A DNA stretch of 64,000 nt. It comes from Suilimivivens sp045586385 (GTDB taxonomy: Bacteria > Bacillota > Clostridia > Lachnospirales > Lachnospiraceae). The notes beneath the pieces are model-generated. The model was not told the origin of the DNA. It ran no database searches and saw nothing but the letters and a program-made list of their open reading frames with translations. This document shows positions 8,848 through 17,910 of this stretch, piece after piece; within the stretch, counting starts at the first letter, position 1; each line of letters opens with the position of its first letter. Location: positions 46,428-110,427 of the forward strand of contig JAZNAE010000033.1 of assembly GCA_045586385.1 (NCBI GenBank), read 5' to 3'. The translations under genes were made by a program, and so were the position numbers.

Positions 8848-10167
8848 ATGAAAAAAGTAGTAAAGTTTGGAGGAAGTTCCCTTGCCAGTGCAGATCAGTT
8901 TAAGAAGGTAGCGGACATTATCCATGCAGATAAGGAGAGACGCTATGTGGTGCCTTCTGCACCGGGTAAAAGATACTCCGCAGATACAAAAGTGACAGAT
9001 ATGTTGTACGGATGCTACCATTTGGCAGAAGCAGGAAAAGATTTTAAAAAGGAACTGGCTGCGATTGAAGCACGCTATCAGGAAATTATAGATGGGTTAG
9101 GTCTTTCCCTTTCTTTAAAGGATGAGTTTAAAACAATCGAAAAAGATTTTAAAGAAAAAGCCGGCGAAAACTATGCAGCTTCCAGAGGAGAATATTTAAA
9201 CGGTATTATTATGGCAAATTATCTGGGATTTGAATTTGTGGATGCAGCCCAGGTTATCCGGTTTAAAGACAACGGCGAGTTTGATTCTGAACTGACAAAC
9301 GATATTTTGAAACAGTATCTGGCAGATAAGAAGAATATTGTTATTCCCGGATTTTATGGTGCTTATGAGAACGGTGTGGTTAAAACATTTTCCAGAGGCG
9401 GTTCTGATATTACAGGTTCCATTGTGGCAAGAGCAATTAAGGCAGATGTATATGAAAACTGGACTGATGTTTCAGGAATTTTAGTTGCAGATCCCAGAAT
9501 TATTGAGAATCCGCAACCTATTGATACTGTTACTTACAGAGAACTTCGCGAACTTTCCTATATGGGCTTTAGTGTGTTGCACGAAGATGCTATCTTCCCT
9601 GTAAGAAGAGAAGGTATTCCGATTAATATCCGTAATACTAATAAGCCGGAAGATAACGGTACATGGATTGTGGAAAGTACTTGCCAGAAATCTAAATATG
9701 TAATTACCGGTATTGCGGGAAAGAAAGGATTCTGTTCGGTTAATATTGAAAAGGAACAGATGAATACAGAAATCGGCTTCGGAAGAAAGGTTCTGCAGGC
9801 ATTTGAAGACTACGGTATTTCTTTTGAGCATGTTCCTTCCGGAATTGATACTATGACGGTATTCGTACATCAGGATGAATTCATGCATAAAGAGCAGAAA
9901 GTGGTTTCCGCTATTCACAGATTGGCAGATCCTGATGCCATTGATATCGAAGCAGACCTTGCACTGATTGCAGTAGTGGGACGCGGTATGAAATCCACAA
10001 GAGGTACTGCCGGACGTATCTTTTCAGCACTGGCACATGCCAATGTCAATGTTAAGATGATTGACCAGGGGTCCAGCGAGCTTAATATCATTATCGGTGT
10101 GGCAAACAATGACTTTGAAGATGCTATCAAGGCAATTTATGATATTTTTGTAGTATCACAACTTTAA
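8848..10167 (+). CDS. lysC: Aspartate kinase
   Basis: It phosphorylates aspartate, the first step to lysine, threonine and methionine. The N-terminus VVKFGGSSLASADQFKKVADI is the ATP/aspartate-binding signature; GGSDITGSIVARAIKADVYENWTDVSGI is the second conserved block. Two C-terminal ACT domains follow (~300-439; e.g. AVVGRGMKSTRGTAGRIFSAL), which usually confer feedback inhibition. An in-frame start at 8830 is possible, but ATG 8848 follows GAGGAG at normal spacing and gives the classical N-terminus. It is the last gene of the cluster before a bidirectional terminator. Confidence 0.96.
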   Translation: MKKVVKFGGSSLASADQFKKVADIIHADKERRYVVPSAPGKRYSADTKVTDMLYGCYHLAEAGKDFKKELAAIEARYQEIIDGLGLSLSLKDEFKTIEKDFKEKAGENYAASRGEYLNGIIMANYLGFEFVDAAQVIRFKDNGEFDSELTNDILKQYLADKKNIVIPGFYGAYENGVVKTFSRGGSDITGSIVARAIKADVYENWTDVSGILVADPRIIENPQPIDTVTYRELRELSYMGFSVLHEDAIFPVRREGIPINIRNTNKPEDNGTWIVESTCQKSKYVITGIAGKKGFCSVNIEKEQMNTEIGFGRKVLQAFEDYGISFEHVPSGIDTMTVFVHQDEFMHKEQKVVSAIHRLADPDAIDIEADLALIAVVGRGMKSTRGTAGRIFSALAHANVNVKMIDQGSSELNIIIGVANNDFEDAIKAIYDIFVVSQL

Positions 10168-10201
10168 ATGATAGCAGAAATTAAGAATGGAGTAAAAAAT
10201 T

Positions 10202-10229
10202 AAGGGCAGGCCTGAGAGGGGCTGCCCTT
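10202..10229. terminator. Bidirectional terminator between convergent genes
   Basis: The arms AAGGGCAG and CTGCCCTT enclose a 12-base loop between lysC and the convergent minus-strand gene. The T-rich flank on the plus side is weak (TTATTGTTT). Confidence 0.75.
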
Positions 10230-10244
10230 ATTGTTTGGTTATGG

Positions 10245-11102
10245 TTAGTAAAGCGATACAATCATTTCTTCAAATGCAACGTTTTCATCCCATAAATATT
10301 CCAAGTATTGTTTTGCAGGTTCGATTCTTTCGGAAGTAGAGGAAAATACATAAATGGGAACATAGGATGAATAATCATCTGTTTTGGTGTTAAAAGGTGC
10401 ACCTGTCATATAGATTCCTACGGGAATAGGTTCCTTCATTCCTTCCGGAGAACGATGGTTTTCTGATTCAATGGCTGCTTCCTCTATGGTCATGGAATTG
10501 ATTTTATCATAGATGGCATGCAGTTCGACCAGTTTTTCTTCGGATGCTTCCGAAGCTCTTACGGGAGCATAATCGATGTAATAAATGTTTCCTTCATATT
10601 TCGTCAGTTCTTCCTCTGTTAATACGGTTCGAAGGTCTCTGATGACTTCATTACAGCCGAAGTTGTAGCATACCTGTGAATCGACAATCATGGAGTCTAA
10701 ATCACCCGACTGGACAAGTGCAACTATTTTTTGGAAGTTTGCCATACTGAAGTTGGAGTTGTCAAGGTAGGAGAATGTAGCATCTGTATCGATTGCACAT
10801 TCATAATTTTCCATATCTAATTCGGCATATTCTCCAAAGGAAGACTCCAGTAAATCACCGCTTAAATAATTATTGTTTAGCATGACACAATAAAAGTTAA
10901 AATCTTTTTGGGTAACAATGTCATGAATCAGGCTGCCGGCGATAATCAGGATAATAATGGCGACAGCGGTATGTACCTTATAATAATCCCAAAAGTAGGA
11001 TAATTTCCCTTTTATGGTCATGTCTTTTATTTTTTGATGCTCTCTGCGGATTTCGTCATTGACTCCGCGATAGGGTTTTTCTTTTCGTTCTTTTTTGCTC
11101 AT
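10245..11102 (-). CDS. Single-pass membrane protein of unknown function
   Basis: I do not recognise this protein. It has a highly charged N-terminus (MSKKERKEKPYRGVNDEIRR), one clear membrane helix at about residues 48-66 (VAIIILIIAGSLIHDIV) and a ~220-residue domain predicted outside the cell with aromatic and acidic residues and three Cys. No catalytic motif stands out. The gene is monocistronic and divergent from the DUF6106/guaB region. Lachnospiraceae carry many such proteins with a short cytoplasmic tail and an extracytoplasmic domain. Confidence 0.75.
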   Translation of the reverse strand: MSKKERKEKPYRGVNDEIRREHQKIKDMTIKGKLSYFWDYYKVHTAVAIIILIIAGSLIHDIVTQKDFNFYCVMLNNNYLSGDLLESSFGEYAELDMENYECAIDTDATFSYLDNSNFSMANFQKIVALVQSGDLDSMIVDSQVCYNFGCNEVIRDLRTVLTEEELTKYEGNIYYIDYAPVRASEASEEKLVELHAIYDKINSMTIEEAAIESENHRSPEGMKEPIPVGIYMTGAPFNTKTDDYSSYVPIYVFSSTSERIEPAKQYLEYLWDENVAFEEMIVSLY

Positions 11103-11269
11103 AAAAATTTATTTCCTTTTTGACTTGATTAAATTGTCCGAGTATATTACAATACTCACAATATTAATCATAGCGGCAAAAAAATGTGCTGTCAATGAAA
11201 CAAAAATGTATTCTCTAAAAATATAGTGAACAAGTTATAAAAAATTTGTGTTTTTATCGGATAAATTTG

Positions 11270-11292
11270 TGGAAACGTTTACATAACGTTTC
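11270..11292. promoter_or_regulatory. cre-like operator in the divergent promoter region
   Basis: TGGAAACGTTTACA at 11270-11283 agrees with the catabolite-response element consensus TGNAAACGNWWNCA of CcpA. It overlaps a perfect dyad GAAACGTT-tacat-AACGTTTC. TTGAAA and TTGAGA -35-like hexamers and an AT-rich -10 region follow within 50 bp, upstream of the DUF6106 gene. Binding by CcpA or another LacI-family protein is inferred. The rest of the 286-bp gap (11103-11388) is AT-rich and holds no ORF. Confidence 0.55.
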
Positions 11293-11388
11293 TCTTGAAA
11301 GTTCTTGAGAAATATACTATCATTATATTATTATACATTTTTATAAGATCGGGTGTATGATATCGAATGGGAAAGGGATGTAATTAGA

Positions 11389-11883
11389 ATGAACGAGACA
11401 TATGTAGAAGTATTAATTAAAAAGAAAACCCCTGTATATATGATATTACTTAAATTTGTTACAATTATGTTAACAGTATGTTTTGCCCTAGTGGGATTTG
11501 TTTTTATGCCGGCATGGATTATCGCAGTGGTAATCGGAATTGCCGCTTATTTTATTTATATGAATTCTGATATTGAATATGAATATTTATACGTAGATAA
11601 GGAACTTACCGTGGACAAGATTATGATGAAAAGCTCCAGAAAGCGTATAGCAAGTTTTGATATGAGTAAGATGGAAATTATGGCACCGATAAAATCCTAT
11701 CATTTGGATAATTATAAGAACAGAACCGATAAAACTACAGATTACAGCTGCGGCGAAGAAATGCAACCGGATAAGAGGTATGTATTTTATTATGACGGCA
11801 CACAGAGAATTATATTTGAGCCCGATGAGGAAATGGTAAAAGCAATTCAGATGGGTGCACCCCGTAAGGTGTTTAAAGACTAG
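11389..11883 (+). CDS. DUF6106-like membrane protein
   Basis: The protein is small (164 aa) with two adjacent membrane helices (~residues 16-60: MILLKFVTIMLTVCFALVG and WIIAVVIGIAAYFIYMN) and a cytoplasmic, PH-like C-terminal half containing YVDKELTVDKIMMKSSRKRI and KRYVFYYDGTQRIIFEPDE. It resembles the Clostridia-specific DUF6106 family. Function is unknown. ATG 11389 is chosen over 11353 because a GAAAGGG box precedes it and the upstream codons do not look like a protein start. guaB follows after 44 bases, so co-transcription is likely. Confidence 0.8.
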   Translation: MNETYVEVLIKKKTPVYMILLKFVTIMLTVCFALVGFVFMPAWIIAVVIGIAAYFIYMNSDIEYEYLYVDKELTVDKIMMKSSRKRIASFDMSKMEIMAPIKSYHLDNYKNRTDKTTDYSCGEEMQPDKRYVFYYDGTQRIIFEPDEEMVKAIQMGAPRKVFKD

Positions 11884-11927
11884 GTAGTAATTAATTTTAA
11901 ATATATATTCATACAGGAGGAGAGAAA

Positions 11928-13382
11928 ATGGGTCACATAATTGGTGAAGGAATTACTTTTGACGATGTGCTACTTCAGCCCAGTTATTCAAATGTTATTC
12001 CAAACGAAGTGGATTTGACAACGTGGTTAACACCCAAAATCAAACTGAACATTCCGATGATGAGTGCAGGAATGGATACTGTAACAGAACACAGAATGGC
12101 AATTGCCATGGCAAGACAAGGTGGAATCGGTATTATCCACAAAAATATGTCCATCGAAGCACAGGCAGAAGAGGTAGATAAAGTAAAACGTTCAGAAAAC
12201 GGAGTTATAACAGATCCTTTTTCATTGACTCCCGAGCACACACTTGCGGATGCAGATGCACTGATGGGCAAATTCAGAATCTCCGGTGTGCCCATTACGG
12301 AAGGCCGTAAGTTGGTAGGTATTATTACCAACAGAGATTTGAAATTTGAAACAGATTTTACCAAGAAAATTAAAGAATCTATGACTTCAGAAGGACTTAT
12401 TACCGCGAAGGAAGGTATCACTTTAGAAGAAGCAAAGCAGATTTTAGGAAAAGCAAGAAAAGAAAAGTTACCTATTGTAGATGATGACTATAATTTAGTA
12501 GGGCTCATTACCATTAAGGATATCGAAAAAACAATTAAGTATCCTTTGGCAGCAAAGGATGCACAGGGAAGACTTCTCTGTGGTGCAGGTGTGGGTATTA
12601 CCGCAAATGTACTTGACAGAGTGGCAGCACTTGTGGCGGCTAAGGTAGACGTTATCGTTTTAGACAGTGCACACGGACATTCCCAGAATGTAATCAACTG
12701 TGTAAAGATGGTAAAAGAAAAATATCCTGACCTGCAGGTGATTGCAGGTAATGTGGCAACCGGTGAAGCGACAAGGGCGCTTATTGAAGCCGGTGCAGAT
12801 GCAGTTAAGGTAGGTATCGGTCCCGGTTCCATCTGTACCACCAGAATCGTAGCAGGTATTGGTGTTCCACAGATTTCCGCAATTATGGATTGTTACGAAG
12901 TGGCAAAAGAATATAACATTCCGATTATTGCAGACGGCGGTATCAAATATTCAGGTGATATGACTAAGGCGATTGCTGCAGGCGGAAATGTCTGTATGAT
13001 GGGAAGCATTTTTGCAGGTTGCGATGAGAGTCCCGGAACATTTGAATTATATCAGGGACGTAAGTATAAAGTATACCGTGGTATGGGTTCTATTGCAGCA
13101 ATGGAAAACGGAAGTAAAGACCGTTATTTCCAGGAAAATGCAAAGAAGCTTGTACCGGAAGGTGTAGAAGGACGTGTAGCATACAAGGGTACAGTAGAAG
13201 ACACTGTATTCCAACTTCTCGGAGGTCTCCGTTCCGGTATGGGATACTGTGGTACACATAACATTGAAGAATTAAAGCAGAACGGTAAGTTCATTAAGAT
13301 TTCGGCTGCTTCCTTAAAAGAGAGCCATCCTCACGATATTCATATTACAAAAGAGGCACCTAATTATAGTGTCGATGAATAA
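11928..13382 (+). CDS. guaB: IMP dehydrogenase
   Basis: It oxidises IMP to XMP with NAD+, the committed step of GTP synthesis. Seen in order: N-terminal EGITFDDVLLQPSYS, two CBS domains inserted at ~90-205 (ISGVPITE..LVGIITNRDL and LPIVDDDYNLVGLITIKDI), the catalytic loop GIGPGSICTTRIVAGIGVPQ with the active-site Cys at ~304, the flap GGIKYSGDMTKAIAAGG and YRGMGSIAAM. Length is normal (484 aa). A strong AGGAGGAGAG site precedes the start. No purine riboswitch is seen in the 44-base upstream gap. Confidence 0.98.
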   Translation: MGHIIGEGITFDDVLLQPSYSNVIPNEVDLTTWLTPKIKLNIPMMSAGMDTVTEHRMAIAMARQGGIGIIHKNMSIEAQAEEVDKVKRSENGVITDPFSLTPEHTLADADALMGKFRISGVPITEGRKLVGIITNRDLKFETDFTKKIKESMTSEGLITAKEGITLEEAKQILGKARKEKLPIVDDDYNLVGLITIKDIEKTIKYPLAAKDAQGRLLCGAGVGITANVLDRVAALVAAKVDVIVLDSAHGHSQNVINCVKMVKEKYPDLQVIAGNVATGEATRALIEAGADAVKVGIGPGSICTTRIVAGIGVPQISAIMDCYEVAKEYNIPIIADGGIKYSGDMTKAIAAGGNVCMMGSIFAGCDESPGTFELYQGRKYKVYRGMGSIAAMENGSKDRYFQENAKKLVPEGVEGRVAYKGTVEDTVFQLLGGLRSGMGYCGTHNIEELKQNGKFIKISAASLKESHPHDIHITKEAPNYSVDE

Positions 13383-13398
13383 GTGAAAGGAGACATCT

Positions 13399-16080
13399 AT
13401 GACAGCAGGATTTATAAACAGTAGCATGATGCAGATGGAAACATCGTCGCTGGTACAAAGTTTGGTAGAAGGTAAAGAACTTGAAAAGTGGCAGCGGTGC
13501 TTTTGTGATGTCATCAATATTTATGCCTGTTGTGTAGACGCAAGAGGCACTTTGCTGACACAGCTTTACGGCAAGTCAGAGGAAGTGGAAAAGATAAAGA
13601 AAGCAATTGACAGAGAGCAGTTGCAGGATATGTTATTTCGGGTATCTGAAAGTACATTGGAGGATCAGGCTGTCGAGGAGACAGCCTACTCCAATTTCCG
13701 TATGGGCGTGATATCTGTAAAAGTGAGTGGTAAGCCAATTATTAATTGGCTTATTTTTGGTGTTATTTCAGACGCGGTAAAGGATTCAGATGACAGTTTA
13801 TGGCTGTCTGACATGGAATGTACAATACAGGAAAAAGAGTTTTATAAGACTATAGATGTGTTGCGTGATATATCGGAAGAAATGATCCGTTATAAATGTT
13901 CTGCCATGGATGCGCAGGCAGAAACAAGAAGAAGCAGATTTTCTGAAATAGAAACAAAAGCGGTGCTTGAGAGAACAGAGACACTGGCAGAAATTGTCCA
14001 GTTACTTGAAAGTGACGATTCAGTTGAAGCCATTATGCAGAAACTGTTAAAAAGTGTAGGCGAATATTTGGGAATCAGTACGGCAACCGTATTTCGTCCA
14101 CATAAAGACAGGGAAGCGATAGATGTGTTGGCAATCTGGTGTGCGGAAGGAGTACCCAGAACTGTGGACAGCAATGCGAATCAAAACATTCCGTTTTTTG
14201 TGCGCACGGATAAGACATTAATTATTTCCGGCAATGCCATGCTAAAAGACGAAGAAAAGAAGGAACTTGACAAGCTTGGCATTAAGTCCATTATTGTAAT
14301 TCCCGTTCTGATTAACGGAGCTGTTAATATGTATGCCACCTTTGCTGAAATGAGTAGTATACGGGAATGGCAGGTTGAAGAAATCAAATTTGTAAATGAT
14401 GCCGTTAAAATTTTGCAGAGCATTATGACAAGGCGTATACAGAAAAATTCACTGGCTGGTTCATATGCTTCTTTGGAGATTGTGCTGGATAATGTAGGAT
14501 GTGCGGTATATGTACAGAGTATAGAAAGTAAAAACACGTTGTTTGCAAATTATATTATGCGGCATACTTTCGAGGAAGAATTGAAAGACGGCAGTATACG
14601 GCATCTGTTAGAAAGTGAAAAAGAAGAAGCAAGTAATGTCAGGGAAATGTTCGTTGAGAAAAATGAACGTTGGTATGAAGTCTATTCTACGGTTATTAAA
14701 TGGGTAGACGGCAGTCTTGTCAAATTATATGCACTATACGATATTACAGAAAAGAAATTATATCAGAAAAGGATAGAGCAACAGGCATATACAGATTTCC
14801 TGACAGGTCTGTATAATCGTATGTGCTGTGAAAGAGATCTTGCAAAGTATGTGGATGAAGCATATAGGAAGAAGGTACGGGGAGCACTGCTCTATCTTGA
14901 TTTGGATGACTTTAAACATATCAACGATGCACTTGGGCATCAGTATGGGGATGCACTATTAAAATCTATTTCAAGCAGTCTTGGGCAAATACAGGGAATA
15001 CAGCGTACCTGTTACCGGATGGGTGGAGATGAGTTTGTAATTGTGATTCCGCCGAAGGAATATGAAAATGTGGGAAGTATTGTGGAAGCCATAAAAGCTG
15101 TTTTTGCGAAGCCATGGTTTTTGAAGGATGCAGATTATTATTGTACCATGAGTATGGGGATGGTAGTTTTTCCGGATGCGGGAAGTGAGGTCCACGACTT
15201 AATCAAGAAAGCTGACATTGCCATGTATGAGGCAAAGAAGCACGGTAAAAACCGTGTCGCCCAGTATTCCGACAGTATTGAGTCTAAGTCAGGAAAACGG
15301 CTTGACATGGAAAAGAATATGCGTGATGCAACCGTGACGGGATATAGGGAGTTTGAAGTATACTTCCAGCCTATTATTGATCTGCAGAAGGAAGGAATGC
15401 CCTGTACCGGTGCAGAAGCACTTATCAGATGGAACAGTACAGAACTGGGATTTATCCCGCCTTCAGAGTTTATTCCGCTGGCAGAATATTTGGGACTGAT
15501 TAACCCGATTGGTAACTACGTGCTGAAGGAAGCTTGTAATCATTGCAAAAAGTGGAATGACAATGGATACCCTGATTATAAGGTAAATGTGAATCTGTCT
15601 GTGGTGCAATTATTGCAGACAGACATTGTGGAGATTGTGGAGAAAACAATTAATGAAGTCGGAATATCTCCTCATAATCTGACATTAGAGGTAACGGAAA
15701 GCCTTGCCATCAATGATATGGAAAGAATGAAGGAGATTTTAAACAGCATTAAAAAGCTGGGAGTGAGAATTGCTCTTGATGATTTCGGGACAGGTTATTC
15801 GTCCTTAAACCATATCAGAGAAATTCCTTTTGACGTGATTAAAGTAGATCAAAGTTTTATCAAGGATTTGGAAAAGGATGACTATGCAAAGTCATTTATT
15901 AAAATGGTGGCTGAACTGGCAGAAGCGATTGGCGTGAATTTATGCGTGGAGGGCGTAGAAACCCAAAATCAATATGAGATATTAGCCGATATGCGTGTGA
16001 ATCTTGTACAAGGTTTTTATTTTGATAGACCGATGCAATTGGAAGCATTTGAAGAAAAATATGCACCAATGTTAAAATAG
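13399..16080 (+). CDS. c-di-GMP signalling protein: PocR, GAF, GGDEF and EAL domains
   Basis: This is a bifunctional-type cyclic-di-GMP turnover protein (893 aa). A PocR-like sensory domain lies at ~10-150, a coiled linker next, a GAF-type domain at ~195-345, a PAS-like segment at ~355-450, then GGDEF at ~460-610 and EAL at ~625-890. The cyclase motif is intact (YRMGGDEFVIVI, ~540) with the upstream LDLDDFKHINDALGH metal site. The EAL motif (AEALIRWNS), DDFGTGYSSL and CVEGVETQNQ are also intact, so both activities are possible. It starts 16 bases after guaB, so a shared transcript is plausible. The signal sensed is unknown; PocR domains often bind small hydrocarbon derivatives. Confidence 0.93.
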   Translation: MTAGFINSSMMQMETSSLVQSLVEGKELEKWQRCFCDVINIYACCVDARGTLLTQLYGKSEEVEKIKKAIDREQLQDMLFRVSESTLEDQAVEETAYSNFRMGVISVKVSGKPIINWLIFGVISDAVKDSDDSLWLSDMECTIQEKEFYKTIDVLRDISEEMIRYKCSAMDAQAETRRSRFSEIETKAVLERTETLAEIVQLLESDDSVEAIMQKLLKSVGEYLGISTATVFRPHKDREAIDVLAIWCAEGVPRTVDSNANQNIPFFVRTDKTLIISGNAMLKDEEKKELDKLGIKSIIVIPVLINGAVNMYATFAEMSSIREWQVEEIKFVNDAVKILQSIMTRRIQKNSLAGSYASLEIVLDNVGCAVYVQSIESKNTLFANYIMRHTFEEELKDGSIRHLLESEKEEASNVREMFVEKNERWYEVYSTVIKWVDGSLVKLYALYDITEKKLYQKRIEQQAYTDFLTGLYNRMCCERDLAKYVDEAYRKKVRGALLYLDLDDFKHINDALGHQYGDALLKSISSSLGQIQGIQRTCYRMGGDEFVIVIPPKEYENVGSIVEAIKAVFAKPWFLKDADYYCTMSMGMVVFPDAGSEVHDLIKKADIAMYEAKKHGKNRVAQYSDSIESKSGKRLDMEKNMRDATVTGYREFEVYFQPIIDLQKEGMPCTGAEALIRWNSTELGFIPPSEFIPLAEYLGLINPIGNYVLKEACNHCKKWNDNGYPDYKVNVNLSVVQLLQTDIVEIVEKTINEVGISPHNLTLEVTESLAINDMERMKEILNSIKKLGVRIALDDFGTGYSSLNHIREIPFDVIKVDQSFIKDLEKDDYAKSFIKMVAELAEAIGVNLCVEGVETQNQYEILADMRVNLVQGFYFDRPMQLEAFEEKYAPMLK

Positions 16081-16109
16081 TTGGTAAAAATAACAAAATG
16101 TGTTATGAT
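16081..16109 (+). promoter_or_regulatory. Sigma-A type promoter of glnS
   Basis: TTGGTA (16081-16086) and TATGAT (16104-16109) are separated by exactly 17 bases directly after the stop codon of the GGDEF/EAL gene. Confidence 0.7.
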
Positions 16110-16133
16110 TAAAGGTGCATTGACGTAACTTTT

Positions 16134-16169
16134 AGGAGGTAAAGCCGGCAGATAGCCGGTACTGATACA
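16134..16169 (+). promoter_or_regulatory. Distant ribosome site with intervening hairpin before glnS
   Basis: A perfect AGGAGG (16134-16139) sits about 30 bases from the glnS ATG, too far for direct use. The gap holds the hairpin CCGGC-agata-GCCGG. No in-frame start is closer: the frame has a stop at the TAA just after the AGGAGG. Folding the hairpin would shorten the distance to about 15 bases. Confidence 0.55.
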
Positions 16170-17873
16170 ATGAGTGAACTGGAAAATATGAATTTGGAAA
16201 CCTCGCAGGAGAAGGAAGTTGTTTCCAAAAATTTTATTGAGCAGATTATCGACAAGGATTTAGCAGAGGGTGTGTATGACACCGTCCATACCCGTTTCCC
16301 GCCGGAGCCTAACGGTTATCTGCATATCGGACACGCGAAGGCGATACTTGTGAATTACAGTATTGCACAGAAATATGACGGCAAGTTCAATATGCGTTTT
16401 GACGATACAAACCCCACCAAAGAAGATATCGAGTTTGTGGAGTCCATTAAAGCGGACGTACAGTGGCTTGGAGCCGATTGGGAAGACAGATTATTCTTTG
16501 CATCCGATTATTTTGAAGAGATGTATGAAGGCGCTGTGAAACTGATAAAAAAAGGTAAGGCATATGTGTCTGACTTATCGGCAGAACAGATTAAAGAATA
16601 CAGAGGAAGCTTTACGGAGCCGGGAAAGGAAGACCCTTTCAGCAACCGCTGCGTGGAAGAAAACCTGAAATTATTTGAAGAGATGAGAGCCGGCAAGTAT
16701 GCGGACGGTGAAAAGGTTCTTCGTGCCAGAATCGATATGACATCGTCCAATATCAATATGCGTGACCCGGTTATTTATCGTGTGGCACATATGAATCATC
16801 ACAATACAGGTGATAAATGGTGCATTTATCCCATGTATGATTTTGCTCATCCGATTGAAGATGCAATTGAAGGTATCACGCATTCTATTTGTACATTGGA
16901 ATTTGAAGATCACAGACCTTTGTATGACTGGGTTGTAAGAGAATTGGAATATCCGAATCCACCCAAGCAGATTGAACAGGCGAAGATGTATCTGAAAAAT
17001 GTAGTGACAGGAAAGCGTTACATCAAGAAACTGGTTCAGGATGGTATTGTAGACGGATGGGATGATCCCAGATTAGTTTCCATTTCTGCACTCCGCAGAC
17101 GTGGATTTACACCGGAGTCTATCAGGATGTTTGTGGAGATGTGTGGTGTTTCCAAGGCAAATTCCATTGCCGACTATGCAGCACTTGAGTATTGTATCCG
17201 TGAAGATTTGAAGTTAAAGCGTCCCAGAATGATGGCTGTTCTTGATCCCATTAAATTGGTGATTGACAACTATCCGGAAGATCAGACAGAGATGCTTGAT
17301 GTAGCCAACAATCTCGAAAATGAAGAAATGGGAAGCCGTCAGGTTCCTTTTGGAAGAGAATTGTATATTGACAGGGAAGACTTTATGGAAGAACCGCCTA
17401 AGAAATATTTCCGTCTTTTCCCGGGAAATGAAGTTCGTCTTATGAATGCGTATTTTGTGACTTGTACCGGATTTGAAAAAGATGAGAACGGTAATATAAC
17501 AACGGTTCACTGTACTTATGACCCTGAAACCAAGTGTGGAACCGGATTTACGGGACGTAAAGTAAAAGGTACTATTCATTGGGTGCCTGCCAAAGAAGCG
17601 CTTAAAGCTGAAGTAAGATTATATGAAAATATCATTGATGAAGAGAAGGGTGTGTATAATGAAGACGGAAGTCTGAATTTGAATCCCAACTCTCTTACGG
17701 TATTAAAAGAGTGTTATGTAGAACCGGCATTAAAGGATGCAGTGGCATATGAAAGTTTCCAGTTTGTAAGACAGGGATATTTCTGTGTTGATTCCAAAGA
17801 TTCTAAAGAAGGTGCACCTGTATTTAACAGAATTGTTTCACTTAAGAGTTCTTACGTTTTGCCGAAAGCATAA
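16170..17873 (+). CDS. glnS: Glutaminyl-tRNA synthetase
   Basis: It charges tRNA(Gln) with glutamine. The class I HIGH motif is PPEPNGYLHIGHAKA (~44-58), followed by MRFDDTNPTKEDIEFVESI and the GlnRS block HPIEDAIEGITHSICTLEFEDHRPLYDW. The KMSKS-equivalent loop reads VTGKRYIKKLV rather than the classical MSKRKL, but GWDDPRLVSISALRRRGFTPE follows as expected. The C-terminal ~230 residues form the anticodon-binding beta-barrels. Length 567 aa is normal. It has its own promoter. Confidence 0.97.
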   Translation: MSELENMNLETSQEKEVVSKNFIEQIIDKDLAEGVYDTVHTRFPPEPNGYLHIGHAKAILVNYSIAQKYDGKFNMRFDDTNPTKEDIEFVESIKADVQWLGADWEDRLFFASDYFEEMYEGAVKLIKKGKAYVSDLSAEQIKEYRGSFTEPGKEDPFSNRCVEENLKLFEEMRAGKYADGEKVLRARIDMTSSNINMRDPVIYRVAHMNHHNTGDKWCIYPMYDFAHPIEDAIEGITHSICTLEFEDHRPLYDWVVRELEYPNPPKQIEQAKMYLKNVVTGKRYIKKLVQDGIVDGWDDPRLVSISALRRRGFTPESIRMFVEMCGVSKANSIADYAALEYCIREDLKLKRPRMMAVLDPIKLVIDNYPEDQTEMLDVANNLENEEMGSRQVPFGRELYIDREDFMEEPPKKYFRLFPGNEVRLMNAYFVTCTGFEKDENGNITTVHCTYDPETKCGTGFTGRKVKGTIHWVPAKEALKAEVRLYENIIDEEKGVYNEDGSLNLNPNSLTVLKECYVEPALKDAVAYESFQFVRQGYFCVDSKDSKEGAPVFNRIVSLKSSYVLPKA

Positions 17874-17910
17874 TATGAAAAATAGATTTTAGTGCATAGG
17901 AGGAGGTAAC

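Noticed and set aside
16110..16169. T-box leader before glnS
   Set aside because: The leader is only about 60 bases, with no T-box consensus and no specifier stem.
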